A model generated the notes under the pieces. It did no database searches. It was given only the letters and a program-made list of their open reading frames with translations, and was not told the origin of the DNA. From positions 124,001 to 188,000 of the forward strand of contig NZ_MSIT01000007.1 in NCBI RefSeq assembly GCF_002094885.1: a stretch of 64,000 nucleotides of DNA, given 5' to 3'. A program made the position numbers and the translations under genes. The stretch is from Salibaculum halophilum. GTDB taxonomy: Bacteria > Pseudomonadota > Alphaproteobacteria > Rhodobacterales > Rhodobacteraceae. The number at the start of each line of letters is the position of its first letter. Within the stretch, counting starts at the first letter, position 1. Below, piece after piece: positions 55,737 to 63,360 of this stretch.

Positions 55737-56620
55737 AAGCTCGGGAGGCTAATCGGCACCCAAGCACAAACACTTGTTTTTAGTAATAAACTATAAATTT
55801 TAAAGGTCTATTGCTTCCGCTCAATCAGCCGACGCATCAGCATTGGGCTGCACGAATGCAACTGGCCCCAAGTCTGTATTAAAAAACCAGTCCCGATGCT
55901 TTAAGTTCCCGTCCGCGATATACAAATCTCGGATCATGTAACGTTCCGTACCATCCTCAAAATCCAAGACCAATTCTGGGCCATCATTTTTATCCGAAAT
56001 TGAAATGGCAGGATCATTGATAGCGACGCTTTCCAAAATTCGTTTTATTTGGAATGGGTCGTTGATCCTTTCAACTTGAAAATAACAGGCACCTTCAAAA
56101 GCACCCACACCCACCAGCGTAACTGCCCCTGCCACGATCGTAACTGGAGCTGTCACCACGCTGGCAACCGTCGCACCGAAACCTGCGGACCCAGCAATAA
56201 TACCTGTTGTTCCAGCGGCCGAAGCTCCTGCAGCCGTCGAGCCCAACATCGTCAGGCCTGACGCCGAGTGAACAAGCGTGTAGTAGCCAGCAGCTTTCAA
56301 TCCAGCACCAGCTGCCGCCGCACTGCCTCCCGCAGCTGCTGCCGCCGAGGTCACCGTTTGGCCGGCGAGCTTCGACGGCTTGTAGTCGCAGATCTCTGCA
56401 TAAGCAGTTCCCGAGGCCAAACAACTACCAAAAACGAGACCTGCAACTCGATTTAATGCTGCCATAGACTCACTCCTCTTTCCACGGACAGAAGAAAACA
56501 ACTGCGGGGGCATGTCAAGTTCTGGTGGCAATCAGCATATTGGAAGTTGCCTATACCACTACCCGCAAGGTGTCTAAAAAGACAAGGATGGGCAAAACAC
56601 CTTAGACTGGCTCATGTCTA
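55620..56620. other. AT-rich islet, candidate horizontally acquired segment
   Basis: The base composition changes abruptly near 55620 and returns to normal near 56620. As an example, the 60 nt from 55741 contain 22 G+C against 50 in the 60 nt from 55381. The islet holds the end of the 55107 gene and the whole 55821 gene. I found no flanking direct repeats, integrase or transposase, so the mode of arrival is unknown. Confidence 0.6.
55821..56465 (-). CDS. secreted Gly/Ala-rich membrane-type protein of unknown function
   Basis: This 214-residue protein has a signal peptide (cleavage after AYA, residue 23), a short CDYKPSKL stretch, then about 95 residues extremely rich in Gly, Ala, Thr and Val with GxxxG/AxxxG spacing (GLKAAGYYTL, STAAGASAAGTTGII), predicted as two or three membrane or glycine-zipper hairpin segments, and a hydrophilic C-terminal domain of about 80 residues with strands (LVLDFEDGTERYMIRD). 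Two cysteines (C26 and the one in GACYF) may pair across the membrane region. GAGGAG lies 8 nt before ATG 56465. Codon use is AT-rich. No function is proposed; I have the impression of similar proteins in marine Rhodobacteraceae but cannot name a family. Confidence 0.8.
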   Translation of the reverse strand: MAALNRVAGLVFGSCLASGTAYAEICDYKPSKLAGQTVTSAAAAAGGSAAAAGAGLKAAGYYTLVHSASGLTMLGSTAAGASAAGTTGIIAGSAGFGATVASVVTAPVTIVAGAVTLVGVGAFEGACYFQVERINDPFQIKRILESVAINDPAISISDKNDGPELVLDFEDGTERYMIRDLYIADGNLKHRDWFFNTDLGPVAFVQPNADASAD

Positions 56621-56621
56621 C

Positions 56622-57701
56622 TCAAGCGGATTGGGCCACCCAGTCCGCGCCCTGCATTTCGCGCAGGCGGCTGGCGGTGCGCTCGAACTCGAAGACGCCG
56701 TCGCCCTCGACATAGAGCATTTCGGGCGCCGCGGCGGCCGAACAGATCAGGTGCACCTGGGCCTCGTAGAGGGCATCGACGAGGGTGACGAACCGCTTGG
56801 CCTCGTTGTAGTTTGACCGGCCCAGCTGCGGGATGTCTTCCAGGATCAGCACGCGCGCCACCTCGGCCAGCGACAGGTAATCGGCGGCCCCAAGCGCACG
56901 GCCGCAGAGATCGTGGAACTTCGCCCGCGCCACGCCATTGTAGAACCCGGGGATGTGCAGGTCGTGCCCCTTGACGCGCAGCACCATGGGTTCGGCCCTG
57001 CCGCCGGTGAAATCGGCCCAGATCGCCCGGATCCGCGCCCGCGCCTCGGCGTCGGCGGGGGTGAAATACGACGGCGCACCGGCAAGAACGCTCTGCCGGT
57101 AGTCGGTGTCGCTGACCAGTTCCCAGACCGTCAGCTTGTCCTTCATCAGGGCGATGAAGGGCAGGAACAGCTGCCGGTTCAGCCCGTCGCGGTACAGATC
57201 GTCGGGCGGCCGGTTCGAGGTGGTCACGACCGTCACACCGGCCGCGAAGAGCGCCTCGAACAGGCGACCCACGATCATGGCGTCGGTGATGTCGTTGATC
57301 TGCATCTCGTCGAAGGCCAGGAACCGGACCTCGGCGGCCAGGGCCTCGGCCACGGGCTGTATGGCGTCGTCAACGCCCGTCTCGCGGGCCTTGGCGATCT
57401 CGGCGTGGACCCATTGCATGAAGGCGTGGAAATGGGCCCGCCGCTTGGGCGCCTCGACAAGCTCCACCAGCAGGTCCATCAGCATGGACTTGCCGCGCCC
57501 GACACCGCCCCACATGTAAAGCCCCTTTGGCGGCGCGACCGGCCGGGCCTTGCGGAACAATCCCTTTTTCGGGGGGCTGGGCGGATTTTCCAGTGCCAGG
57601 CGGACGCGCTCCAGCTCGCCCAGAACGGCCTCCTGCGCCGCATCGTGATGCAACTCGCCCGCATCGACCCGGGCGAAATAGGCGTCCTGAACACGTCCCA
57701 T
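56622..57701 (-). CDS. zapE: cell division protein ZapE (AFG1-like ATPase)
   Basis: ZapE is an AAA-type ATPase that associates with the Z ring, especially under low oxygen and high temperature. The 359-residue protein has the P-loop GGVGRGKSM (65-73), Walker B FLAFDEMQIND (about 133-143) and the later TTSNRPPDDLYRDGLNR block. Length is normal. Its 3' end is at the border of the AT-rich islet, whose right boundary coincides with this gene's stop. It is preceded on the same strand by the hydrolase gene 66 nt upstream. Confidence 0.95.
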   Translation of the reverse strand: MGRVQDAYFARVDAGELHHDAAQEAVLGELERVRLALENPPSPPKKGLFRKARPVAPPKGLYMWGGVGRGKSMLMDLLVELVEAPKRRAHFHAFMQWVHAEIAKARETGVDDAIQPVAEALAAEVRFLAFDEMQINDITDAMIVGRLFEALFAAGVTVVTTSNRPPDDLYRDGLNRQLFLPFIALMKDKLTVWELVSDTDYRQSVLAGAPSYFTPADAEARARIRAIWADFTGGRAEPMVLRVKGHDLHIPGFYNGVARAKFHDLCGRALGAADYLSLAEVARVLILEDIPQLGRSNYNEAKRFVTLVDALYEAQVHLICSAAAAPEMLYVEGDGVFEFERTASRLREMQGADWVAQSA

Positions 57702-57767
57702 GCCAGCCTGATAGCGCGATCGGCAAGGGTTGAAAAGAACAGGCCGACGCCGCCGGCGATGGCACTG

Positions 57768-58694
57768 TCAGTCAGCCTCGCGCAGAACGCCGGCCAGCAG
57801 CGCCGTGACGTCTTGCGCATGTGTGAAAGGTATCTGGTGGCCGGCCTCGGGGACAACCTCCTGCCGGACGACCCGGTTCCACTGGGTCAAGGTGCCCAGC
57901 GCGGACAGCGGGATGACCCTGTCGGTTTCGGCCCAGATGCCGACGACGGGCACGCCCTCACGGCCCAGCAGGCGGTGGTCCGCCTCCTGGACCTCGGCCA
58001 GAATATGCCGGCGGCTGGACAGGACCGACCGCAGGAATCCCTTTCCCGCGTATTCGGCCAGTTGCAGCTCAATGATCCCGTCGATGTCGAAGTCGCCCCC
58101 CAGCTGGCGGCGCAGGGCGCGGCGGTCTCGGCGCTGCGCGATCACCGCGTGCACCCAGTCGCCCAGCACCGGCGTTGTCCGGCAGAACCGGGTGAGGCGG
58201 TCCTCGCGCAGACGCACACCGGCGGGGGCCAGCAGGATCAGCCGTTTCATTCGCCCCGGATGGGCCGCCGCGAAGGCGGTGGCGATGGCCCCGCCCATGG
58301 AGTAGCCAAGCAGGGTCAGGTCCGCGTCCAGCTCCTGATGCGCCAGAAGGTCCTGCAGCTGGGTCAGGAAGAACGCCCGATCCTGCCGGCCGCGGGGCGC
58401 GTCCGAGTAGCCGCGGCCGTAGAGGTCGTAGATCAGCACCCGGTATCCGATACCTGCCAGCCCGCGGGCGATGGCGTAGAACACCGGGCCGGGCGTGGAC
58501 AGCCCGTGGATCGCCACCACGACCGGCCCGCGCACCGGCCCCAGCCATTGGTAGTGCGTCACGCCCTGCGACAGCCTTGCGAAACGGCCCGGCGCGGCAT
58601 CGCGCATCCGCTCGGCGGGAAGACGGCGCGCCTCGGCCTGCTGGGGCAGTGTTGCGACGATTGCCGCCAGGATCGTCAGCAGAAGCCAGCCCAT
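57768..58694 (-). CDS. alpha/beta hydrolase with N-terminal membrane signal
   Basis: This 308-residue alpha/beta hydrolase has the nucleophile elbow GYSMGG (S132), the oxyanion HGLSTPGPVF block, and the catalytic His in EAGHQIPF near the C-terminus, with an Asp in AETDRVIPLS. The N-terminal MGWLLLTILAAIVATLPQQAEA is a signal peptide or membrane anchor, so it acts in the periplasm. The GFSMGG-type esterase pattern and DLYGRGYSD suggest a lipase or esterase, but no specific substrate. It is 1 nt from the ornithine-cyclodeaminase-like gene. Confidence 0.9.
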   Translation of the reverse strand: MGWLLLTILAAIVATLPQQAEARRLPAERMRDAAPGRFARLSQGVTHYQWLGPVRGPVVVAIHGLSTPGPVFYAIARGLAGIGYRVLIYDLYGRGYSDAPRGRQDRAFFLTQLQDLLAHQELDADLTLLGYSMGGAIATAFAAAHPGRMKRLILLAPAGVRLREDRLTRFCRTTPVLGDWVHAVIAQRRDRRALRRQLGGDFDIDGIIELQLAEYAGKGFLRSVLSSRRHILAEVQEADHRLLGREGVPVVGIWAETDRVIPLSALGTLTQWNRVVRQEVVPEAGHQIPFTHAQDVTALLAGVLREAD

Positions 58695-58695
58695 G

Positions 58696-59604
58696 TCAGC
58701 CCTGCCATTTCTCGAGGATGTAGCGGCTGGTCATCAGGTCCAGGTGCGCGCCCCCTCCGTTCTTGAACAGGGTGATCTCGTCGCGTGACGTCCGGGTGAA
58801 CGCCTCCGGCGCGTAGTGGTCGGCCACCACGTCGTCGCGGGTGATCGCGCCCGTTTCCAGCGGGATGCGCAACTCGCCGATGTGGCCGAGCGTCGTGTCG
58901 CGGCTGTCCACGAAGATGCGGGCGCGCTGCAGCGCGGTATCGTCGGCCTCGCGCATGTCGGGACGGTAGGCGCCGATCAGATCAACATGCTGACCCGGTT
59001 TCAGCCAGGCGCCGTGCAGAAGCGGATCGGTGCTCATCGTGGCCATGGTCACGATATCGGCCTGTTCGACCGCCGCCTGCAGATCCTCGGCCACGGCCAC
59101 GCCGGGGCAGTCCCGCGCGAACCGCGCCGCCCCCGCGGGCGAGCGGTTCCAGACCGTGAACTCGGCCCGCGGAAAGGCCGCGCCATAGGCCTGCCAGAGC
59201 GACCGGCCCACGGTCCCGGCGCCGACGATCAGGATCTTGCGGCTGTCGGGCCGGGCAAGGCGGCGCGCGGCCAGCAGGCTGTCGCCGGCGGTCTTCCACT
59301 TGGTCACCAAGTGGAAATCGAGGATCGCCTCGAGCTGGCCGCCCGTGTCGGCGAAGAGCATCACTGCCCCGTTGATCATCGGATCGCCCGCGGCGGGATT
59401 GGCGGGAAAGATCGTGGCGCATTTCACCGCGATTCCCATGCCGTCGATCCAGGCCGACCGGTTGAGCAGCGTGTCCCGGTCGCGGTAGAGGAACAGGTCG
59501 TCGACGGCAGCGCGCGGCCGGTCGTGCCCCGCCGCCAGCGCGTCGGTCAGCGCCAGCCAGTCCAGCCCGGCCTCGCCGTCCTTGAAGGGAATGATCGTCG
59601 TCAT
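58696..59604 (-). CDS. ornithine cyclodeaminase/mu-crystallin family protein
   Basis: This family includes ornithine cyclodeaminase, alanine dehydrogenase, ketimine reductase and 1-pyrroline-2-carboxylate reductase. The 302-residue protein has the NAD(P) motif IVGAGTVGRSLW in the middle and an N-terminal dimerisation domain with the KCATIFPANPA stretch (conserved Lys). The DLIGAYRPDMREAD block is typical. The chemistry cannot be decided from the sequence; a ketimine or amino-acid dehydrogenase activity is as likely as cyclodeaminase. ATG 59604 overlaps the stop of the HAD gene (ATGA). Confidence 0.88.
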   Translation of the reverse strand: MTTIIPFKDGEAGLDWLALTDALAAGHDRPRAAVDDLFLYRDRDTLLNRSAWIDGMGIAVKCATIFPANPAAGDPMINGAVMLFADTGGQLEAILDFHLVTKWKTAGDSLLAARRLARPDSRKILIVGAGTVGRSLWQAYGAAFPRAEFTVWNRSPAGAARFARDCPGVAVAEDLQAAVEQADIVTMATMSTDPLLHGAWLKPGQHVDLIGAYRPDMREADDTALQRARIFVDSRDTTLGHIGELRIPLETGAITRDDVVADHYAPEAFTRTSRDEITLFKNGGGAHLDLMTSRYILEKWQG

Positions 59605-60221
59605 GTCAGGGCGTCCCGCGTGACAAGGCCGGCGGCCACCAGCCGGTCGGCCCAGCCCGCCGGTCCGTCGAAGAGATGCGCCTGCCAGCCGCGCGCCCGG
59701 GCCGCGGCGATGTTCTCGGCCCGGTCGTCGGTGAACAGTAGCCGCTCCGGCGCGATGCCGCAGTCCTCTTCCACCATATCGTAGATGCGCGGGTCGGGCT
59801 TGGTCACGCCCATGTGCCCGCTGATGTAGTGGCGGTCGAATTCCTCCAGGAACGGATAGTTTTCGCGCCCGATCTCGAAGGTCTCGATGCCGAAGTTGGA
59901 CAGGGCGAAAACCGGCACACTGGCCCTGCGCAGCGCCCGCAGGATGCCGACCGATGCGTCGATCGCCGGGGCGGCCATGTCGATCCAGCGGTCCTGCCAC
60001 ATCCGGATTTCGGTGGCCCAGCCGGGATGGGCCGCGGCGACCTCGGCGATGACCTCGGTGAAGGGTTCACCGCGGTCGACACGGTCATTCATCCCGTGCA
60101 GGTCGATGGCCGCGAAGAAGGCCGCGCGCCGGTCCGCCCCGATCACGCGGTCGTAGAACCGTTCGGGCTGCCACTCGATAAGGACATTGCCGATGTCGAA
60201 GATCACCGCCTGGGGGGTCAT
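59601..60221 (-). CDS. HAD-superfamily phosphatase (YihX-like)
   Basis: This 206-residue haloacid dehalogenase-like hydrolase has the nucleophile D9 in VIFDIGNVLIEW, with Gly at the +2 position as in YihX-type sugar-phosphate phosphatases. The LSNFGIETF motif supplies the Ser/Thr, VTKPDPRIY the Lys and LLFTDDRAEN the metal-binding acidic pair. Substrate unknown. Its stop overlaps the next gene downstream. ATG 60221 was preferred over one 25 codons upstream, which would lengthen the N-terminus beyond the family standard. Confidence 0.9.
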   Translation of the reverse strand: MTPQAVIFDIGNVLIEWQPERFYDRVIGADRRAAFFAAIDLHGMNDRVDRGEPFTEVIAEVAAAHPGWATEIRMWQDRWIDMAAPAIDASVGILRALRRASVPVFALSNFGIETFEIGRENYPFLEEFDRHYISGHMGVTKPDPRIYDMVEEDCGIAPERLLFTDDRAENIAAARARGWQAHLFDGPAGWADRLVAAGLVTRDALT

Positions 60222-60296
60222 GGGTGCTCCTTGCTGTCTGGCAGGAACAGTAGCCGCGCCCGCGGGCCGGGAAAAGCCCCGACCTGCGGCACGCAA

Positions 60297-60743
60297 TCAC
60301 TGCCGCGCGGCGCGGCGCAGCAGGTGTTCCAGCCGGTCGAGGAAGCGCGACCGGTCGGCCTTGGAAAAGCCCTTGCCGCCGCCCTGGCGGAAGGGGTCGG
60401 CGGCGCGCAGGTCGGTCATCAGGTCGCGGGTGGCCAGCGCCTGGCCCACGTTGCGTGCCGTCAGTTCCTCACCGTCGGGTTTGAGCACGGCCGCCCCCGC
60501 CTCGATGCAGCGCGCGGCGAGGGGTATATCGGCAGTAACGACCACGTCGCCCAGGCCGCACCGCGCGGCGATCCACTTGTCGGCCGCGTCCGGGTCGTCT
60601 GAGACGAAGACGGTCTCGACCAGCGGGTTTTCAGACGGTCGCAGCCCGCCGTTGGCGACGATAGTCGCCGGGTGGCGGTGGCGCGTGGCGACGCGCGCGA
60701 CCTCGGCCTTGACCGGGCAGGCGTCACCGTCGACGTAAATCAA
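60297..60743 (-). CDS. YaiI/YqxD family protein (UPF0178)
   Basis: This 148-residue conserved protein has the UPF0178 start block [13 protein letters not shown] and the NYN/PIN-like acidic positions in [12 protein letters not shown] and [12 protein letters not shown], suggesting a metal-dependent nuclease-type fold of unknown substrate. The start codon is TTG at 60743, with GGGGG about 15 nt upstream; no ATG or GTG fits the family N-terminus. It lies 16 nt downstream of the S-formylglutathione hydrolase gene and is probably cotranscribed. Confidence 0.9.
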   Translation of the reverse strand: MIYVDGDACPVKAEVARVATRHRHPATIVANGGLRPSENPLVETVFVSDDPDAADKWIAARCGLGDVVVTADIPLAARCIEAGAAVLKPDGEELTARNVGQALATRDLMTDLRAADPFRQGGGKGFSKADRSRFLDRLEHLLRRAARQ

Positions 60744-60759
60744 ACGGCCGTGCCCCCGC

Positions 60760-61587
60760 TCATTGCCACAAGGCCTCGGCGTGGAAGGCCACGTGGTCCG
60801 CGATGAAGCTCGAGACGAAGAAATAGCTGTGGTCGTAGCCCTCTTGCAGGCGCAGTTGTCCCGGTTGGCGCTGCGTGGTCATGGCGTCGGCCAGCACCTC
60901 GACACGCAGCAGGTCCCAGAAATTGTCGCGCGTGCCCACGTCCACCAGGACCGGGCCGTCGAACCCGGTTTCCCGCATCAGCAGGCTGGCGTCATGCGCC
61001 CGGCCCGCCTCGATGCCGCCCAGGTAGGCCTCGAACTGCTTGCGGCCCCAGTCGCCTTGGGTCGGGTTGCAGATCGGCGCAAAGGCCGAGACCGACCGGA
61101 ACCGCCCGGGTAGGGACATGGCCAGCGTCAGGGCCCCGTGCCCGCCCATGGAATGCCCGGTGATCGCCTGCCGTTCGGGGTCGATGGCAAAGCTGGTGTC
61201 GAGGACACGCGGCAGTTCCTCGGCCAGGTAATCCCACATACGGAAATGCGGCGCCCAGGGGGCTTCGGTCGCGTTCACGTAGAACCCCGCGCCCTGGCCC
61301 ATGTCGAAGTCGGGGTCGTCCGCGACCCCCTCGCCCCGGGGCGAGGTATCGGGAAAACACAGCGCGATCCCGTGGTCTGCCGCCCAGGCCTGTGCGCCCG
61401 CCTTGGTCATGGCGTTCTCGTGCGTGCAGGTCAGGCCCGACAGGTACCACAGTAGCGGCACGGGGCCGTCGCGCGCCTCTTCGGGCAGGAACAGGCCGAA
61501 GGTCATGTCGCAGGAACAGGCGTCCGAGCGGTGGCGATAGACGCCCTGCGTGCCGGCGAAACAGCGGTTTTCGGAAAGGGTCTCCAT
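60760..61587 (-). CDS. fghA: S-formylglutathione hydrolase
   Basis: This enzyme hydrolyses S-formylglutathione to formate and glutathione in glutathione-dependent formaldehyde detoxification. The 275-residue esterase-D-family protein has the nucleophile S146 in GHSMGGHGA, the conserved [10 protein letters not shown] oxyanion region, and late DNFWD and [12 protein letters not shown] blocks with the catalytic His. Length matches. The partner S-(hydroxymethyl)glutathione dehydrogenase gene is not in the window. The start overlaps the stop of the nitroreductase gene by one base. Confidence 0.96.
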   Translation of the reverse strand: METLSENRCFAGTQGVYRHRSDACSCDMTFGLFLPEEARDGPVPLLWYLSGLTCTHENAMTKAGAQAWAADHGIALCFPDTSPRGEGVADDPDFDMGQGAGFYVNATEAPWAPHFRMWDYLAEELPRVLDTSFAIDPERQAITGHSMGGHGALTLAMSLPGRFRSVSAFAPICNPTQGDWGRKQFEAYLGGIEAGRAHDASLLMRETGFDGPVLVDVGTRDNFWDLLRVEVLADAMTTQRQPGQLRLQEGYDHSYFFVSSFIADHVAFHAEALWQ

Positions 61588-62279
61588 CAGGGGTTTCCTT
61601 CATAGACGGTCATTATCTGGTCCAGCGGTTTCTTTTTCTTGGCCACGGCGGGAACGGTCGCATCCGCTGCCGGGTGGCCCACGGCAAGGATCATGACCGG
61701 TTTCTCGTTCTCGGGCCGATCGCACAGGCCGTTGAGGAATTTCATCGGGTTGGGCGTATGGGTCAGGCACGACAGCCCCGCGGTATGCAGCGCGGTGATC
61801 AGCACGCCGGTGGCGATGCCGACGCTTTCGGGCACGTAGTAGTGCTTGACCCGCTCGCCGTCGCGATACCCCCAGCGCTGGGCGAAGATCACGATCAACC
61901 ACGGCGCGACGTCCAGGTGCCGCTTGACGGCATCCGTGCCGATGGGCTCCAGCGCGGCCAGCCATTCATCGCTGCCACCGCCGTCGTAGAACTTTTCCTC
62001 TTCGGCCTCGGCGGCCAGCCGCACCTTGTGCTTCATCGCCTGGTCCGAGATCGCCACGAAGTGCCAGGGCTGCTGGTTGGCCCCGCTGGGCGCCGTGCCG
62101 GCCGCTGCGATGCAGGTGTCGATCACCCTCCGCGGGACGGGCCGCTCGGAAAAGTCCCGGATGGAATGGCGTGTTTTCACCAGGCCCAGGAAATCCCGGG
62201 CCTGCCGCTCCATCTCGGCGTCGGGGAACGTGCGCCGGTCGGGCAGGGGCAGCGCCTGGTAGACGGGTTTTTCGGGCAT
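61587..62279 (-). CDS. nitroreductase-family flavoprotein, iodotyrosine deiodinase-like
   Basis: This FMN enzyme has 230 residues. The N-terminal RHSIRDFSERPVPRRVID and AAGTAPSGANQQPWHF blocks are those of the IYD-like branch of the nitroreductase family, and GIATGVLITALHTAGLSCLTH forms the dimer and FMN-binding core. IYD enzymes reductively dehalogenate halotyrosines; bacterial homologues of this sequence type exist in marine species. Assignment to IYD over a general nitroreductase rests on the block pattern and the active-site lid (KFYDGGGSDEWLAAL). It is coupled to fghA downstream. Confidence 0.82.
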   Translation of the reverse strand: MPEKPVYQALPLPDRRTFPDAEMERQARDFLGLVKTRHSIRDFSERPVPRRVIDTCIAAAGTAPSGANQQPWHFVAISDQAMKHKVRLAAEAEEEKFYDGGGSDEWLAALEPIGTDAVKRHLDVAPWLIVIFAQRWGYRDGERVKHYYVPESVGIATGVLITALHTAGLSCLTHTPNPMKFLNGLCDRPENEKPVMILAVGHPAADATVPAVAKKKKPLDQIMTVYEGNP

Positions 62280-62287
62280 GGCCCCTC

Positions 62288-63214
62288 CTATCCGGTGACA
62301 AGGGCGATGACGCCCGAAACGGTGACGACGCTCGCTGCGGTCGAGATCAGGATCGCGGCCGACACTCGCTGCGGCGCGACCCCGTAGTGCTGCGCCAGAA
62401 TGTAGACATTCCCGGCCACGGGCAAGGCGGCCGCGGCGATCATGACCCCGGCGGCATAGGGGTCCACCGGCAGCATGTAGAACGCGGCAAACCCGACAGC
62501 GGCCGGGTGCAGCACCAGCTTGGCCAGCGACAGCCAGCCTGCGACCGCGACGCGCTCGGCCGATTTGCCGGCCAGCGAGGCCCCGATAGCGAAAAGTGCA
62601 CCGGGCGTGGCCGCGGCACCGAGGATTTCGAGGAAATCATTCGCCGGGCCGGGTATGGGCAGCCCCAGGGCCGAGACCACCAGCCCGAGCCCGATGGACA
62701 TGATCATCGGGTTCTTGAGCAGGCCCAGCCCGACGCTACGCAGGATGCCGAGGCTCATCCGGCCGTCGCGCGACCCGGTGATCAGGATCACGATCAGCGA
62801 GCCGAATACGATCAGGTCCACCGACAGGACCATCATGATCGCCGGGATGGCCTCGGGGCCCAGCAGCATGGCCAGCATGGGAATCCCGAGAAAGCCGACG
62901 TTGCCGATGACGGCGCATTGCGCCTCGACCGCCGCTTCCTCGATCCCGCGGCGGCGCAGCAGGGCCACGCCGGTGGCAACAAGGTAGATCAAAAGCGTGC
63001 CCCAGAGATAGGCCAGCACGAAGGGCCAGTCGAAGATCTCGCCGATCGACAGATTGGCCGCGAAACGGAACAGCATGGCCGACAGGGCGAAGTAGAAGAC
63101 GAACTTGGTCAGCCAGGCCGTCGCCTCGGCGGTGAAAAAGCCCGTGCGCCCCGCGCCGTAGCCCAGCCCGATCAGCGCGAAAAACGGCAGCGTCTGAAGG
63201 AGGATGTCCCACAT
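62288..63214 (-). CDS. AEC (auxin efflux carrier) family transporter
   Basis: This 308-residue inner-membrane protein has ten predicted helices, beginning LLQTLPFFALIGLGYGAGR and with the conserved VIGNVGFLGIPM and AAALPVAGNVYILAQHYG blocks of the AEC family, which includes malonate and bile acid/auxin-type carriers. ATG at 63214 has GAGGA-type sequence upstream; a frame extended 89 codons further has unnatural composition. Substrate unknown. It follows the MbfA-like gene after an intergenic hairpin element. Confidence 0.92.
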   Translation of the reverse strand: MWDILLQTLPFFALIGLGYGAGRTGFFTAEATAWLTKFVFYFALSAMLFRFAANLSIGEIFDWPFVLAYLWGTLLIYLVATGVALLRRRGIEEAAVEAQCAVIGNVGFLGIPMLAMLLGPEAIPAIMMVLSVDLIVFGSLIVILITGSRDGRMSLGILRSVGLGLLKNPMIMSIGLGLVVSALGLPIPGPANDFLEILGAAATPGALFAIGASLAGKSAERVAVAGWLSLAKLVLHPAAVGFAAFYMLPVDPYAAGVMIAAAALPVAGNVYILAQHYGVAPQRVSAAILISTAASVVTVSGVIALVTG

Positions 63215-63290
63215 GGACGCAGCGTTATCACGCCCGGTCGGCGGGACAAGCGGCAATGCGCACCTTCCGCCAGTCCGCGCCGCCGCCCGT

Positions 63291-63360
63291 GTTTCTTCTG
63301 GCCGCAAATATCCTTGGGGGTGAATTGGCCGTAGGCCAAGAGGGGGCGGACAGCCCCCTG
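63291..63360. repeat. intergenic hairpin element, probable Rhodobacteraceae dispersed repeat
   Basis: The segment contains TTTCTTCTGGCCGCAAATAT, then TTGGCC-GTA-GGCCAA (63325-63339) and AGGGGGC-GGACA-GCCCCCT (63341-63359). I recall the core (CAAATATCCT-GGGGGTGAA-TTGGCC-GGCCAA) as a sequence repeated many times in intergenic regions of Rhodobacteraceae genomes. It lies directly after the stop of the MbfA-like gene and may also act as its terminator. Only one copy is in the window, so the repeat nature rests on memory. Confidence 0.55.

Noticed and set aside
55737-55820. Intrinsic terminator CAAG-N8-CTTG with TTTTT after the 55107 gene
   Set aside because: The stem is only four base pairs and lies in AT-rich DNA, where such patterns occur by chance.
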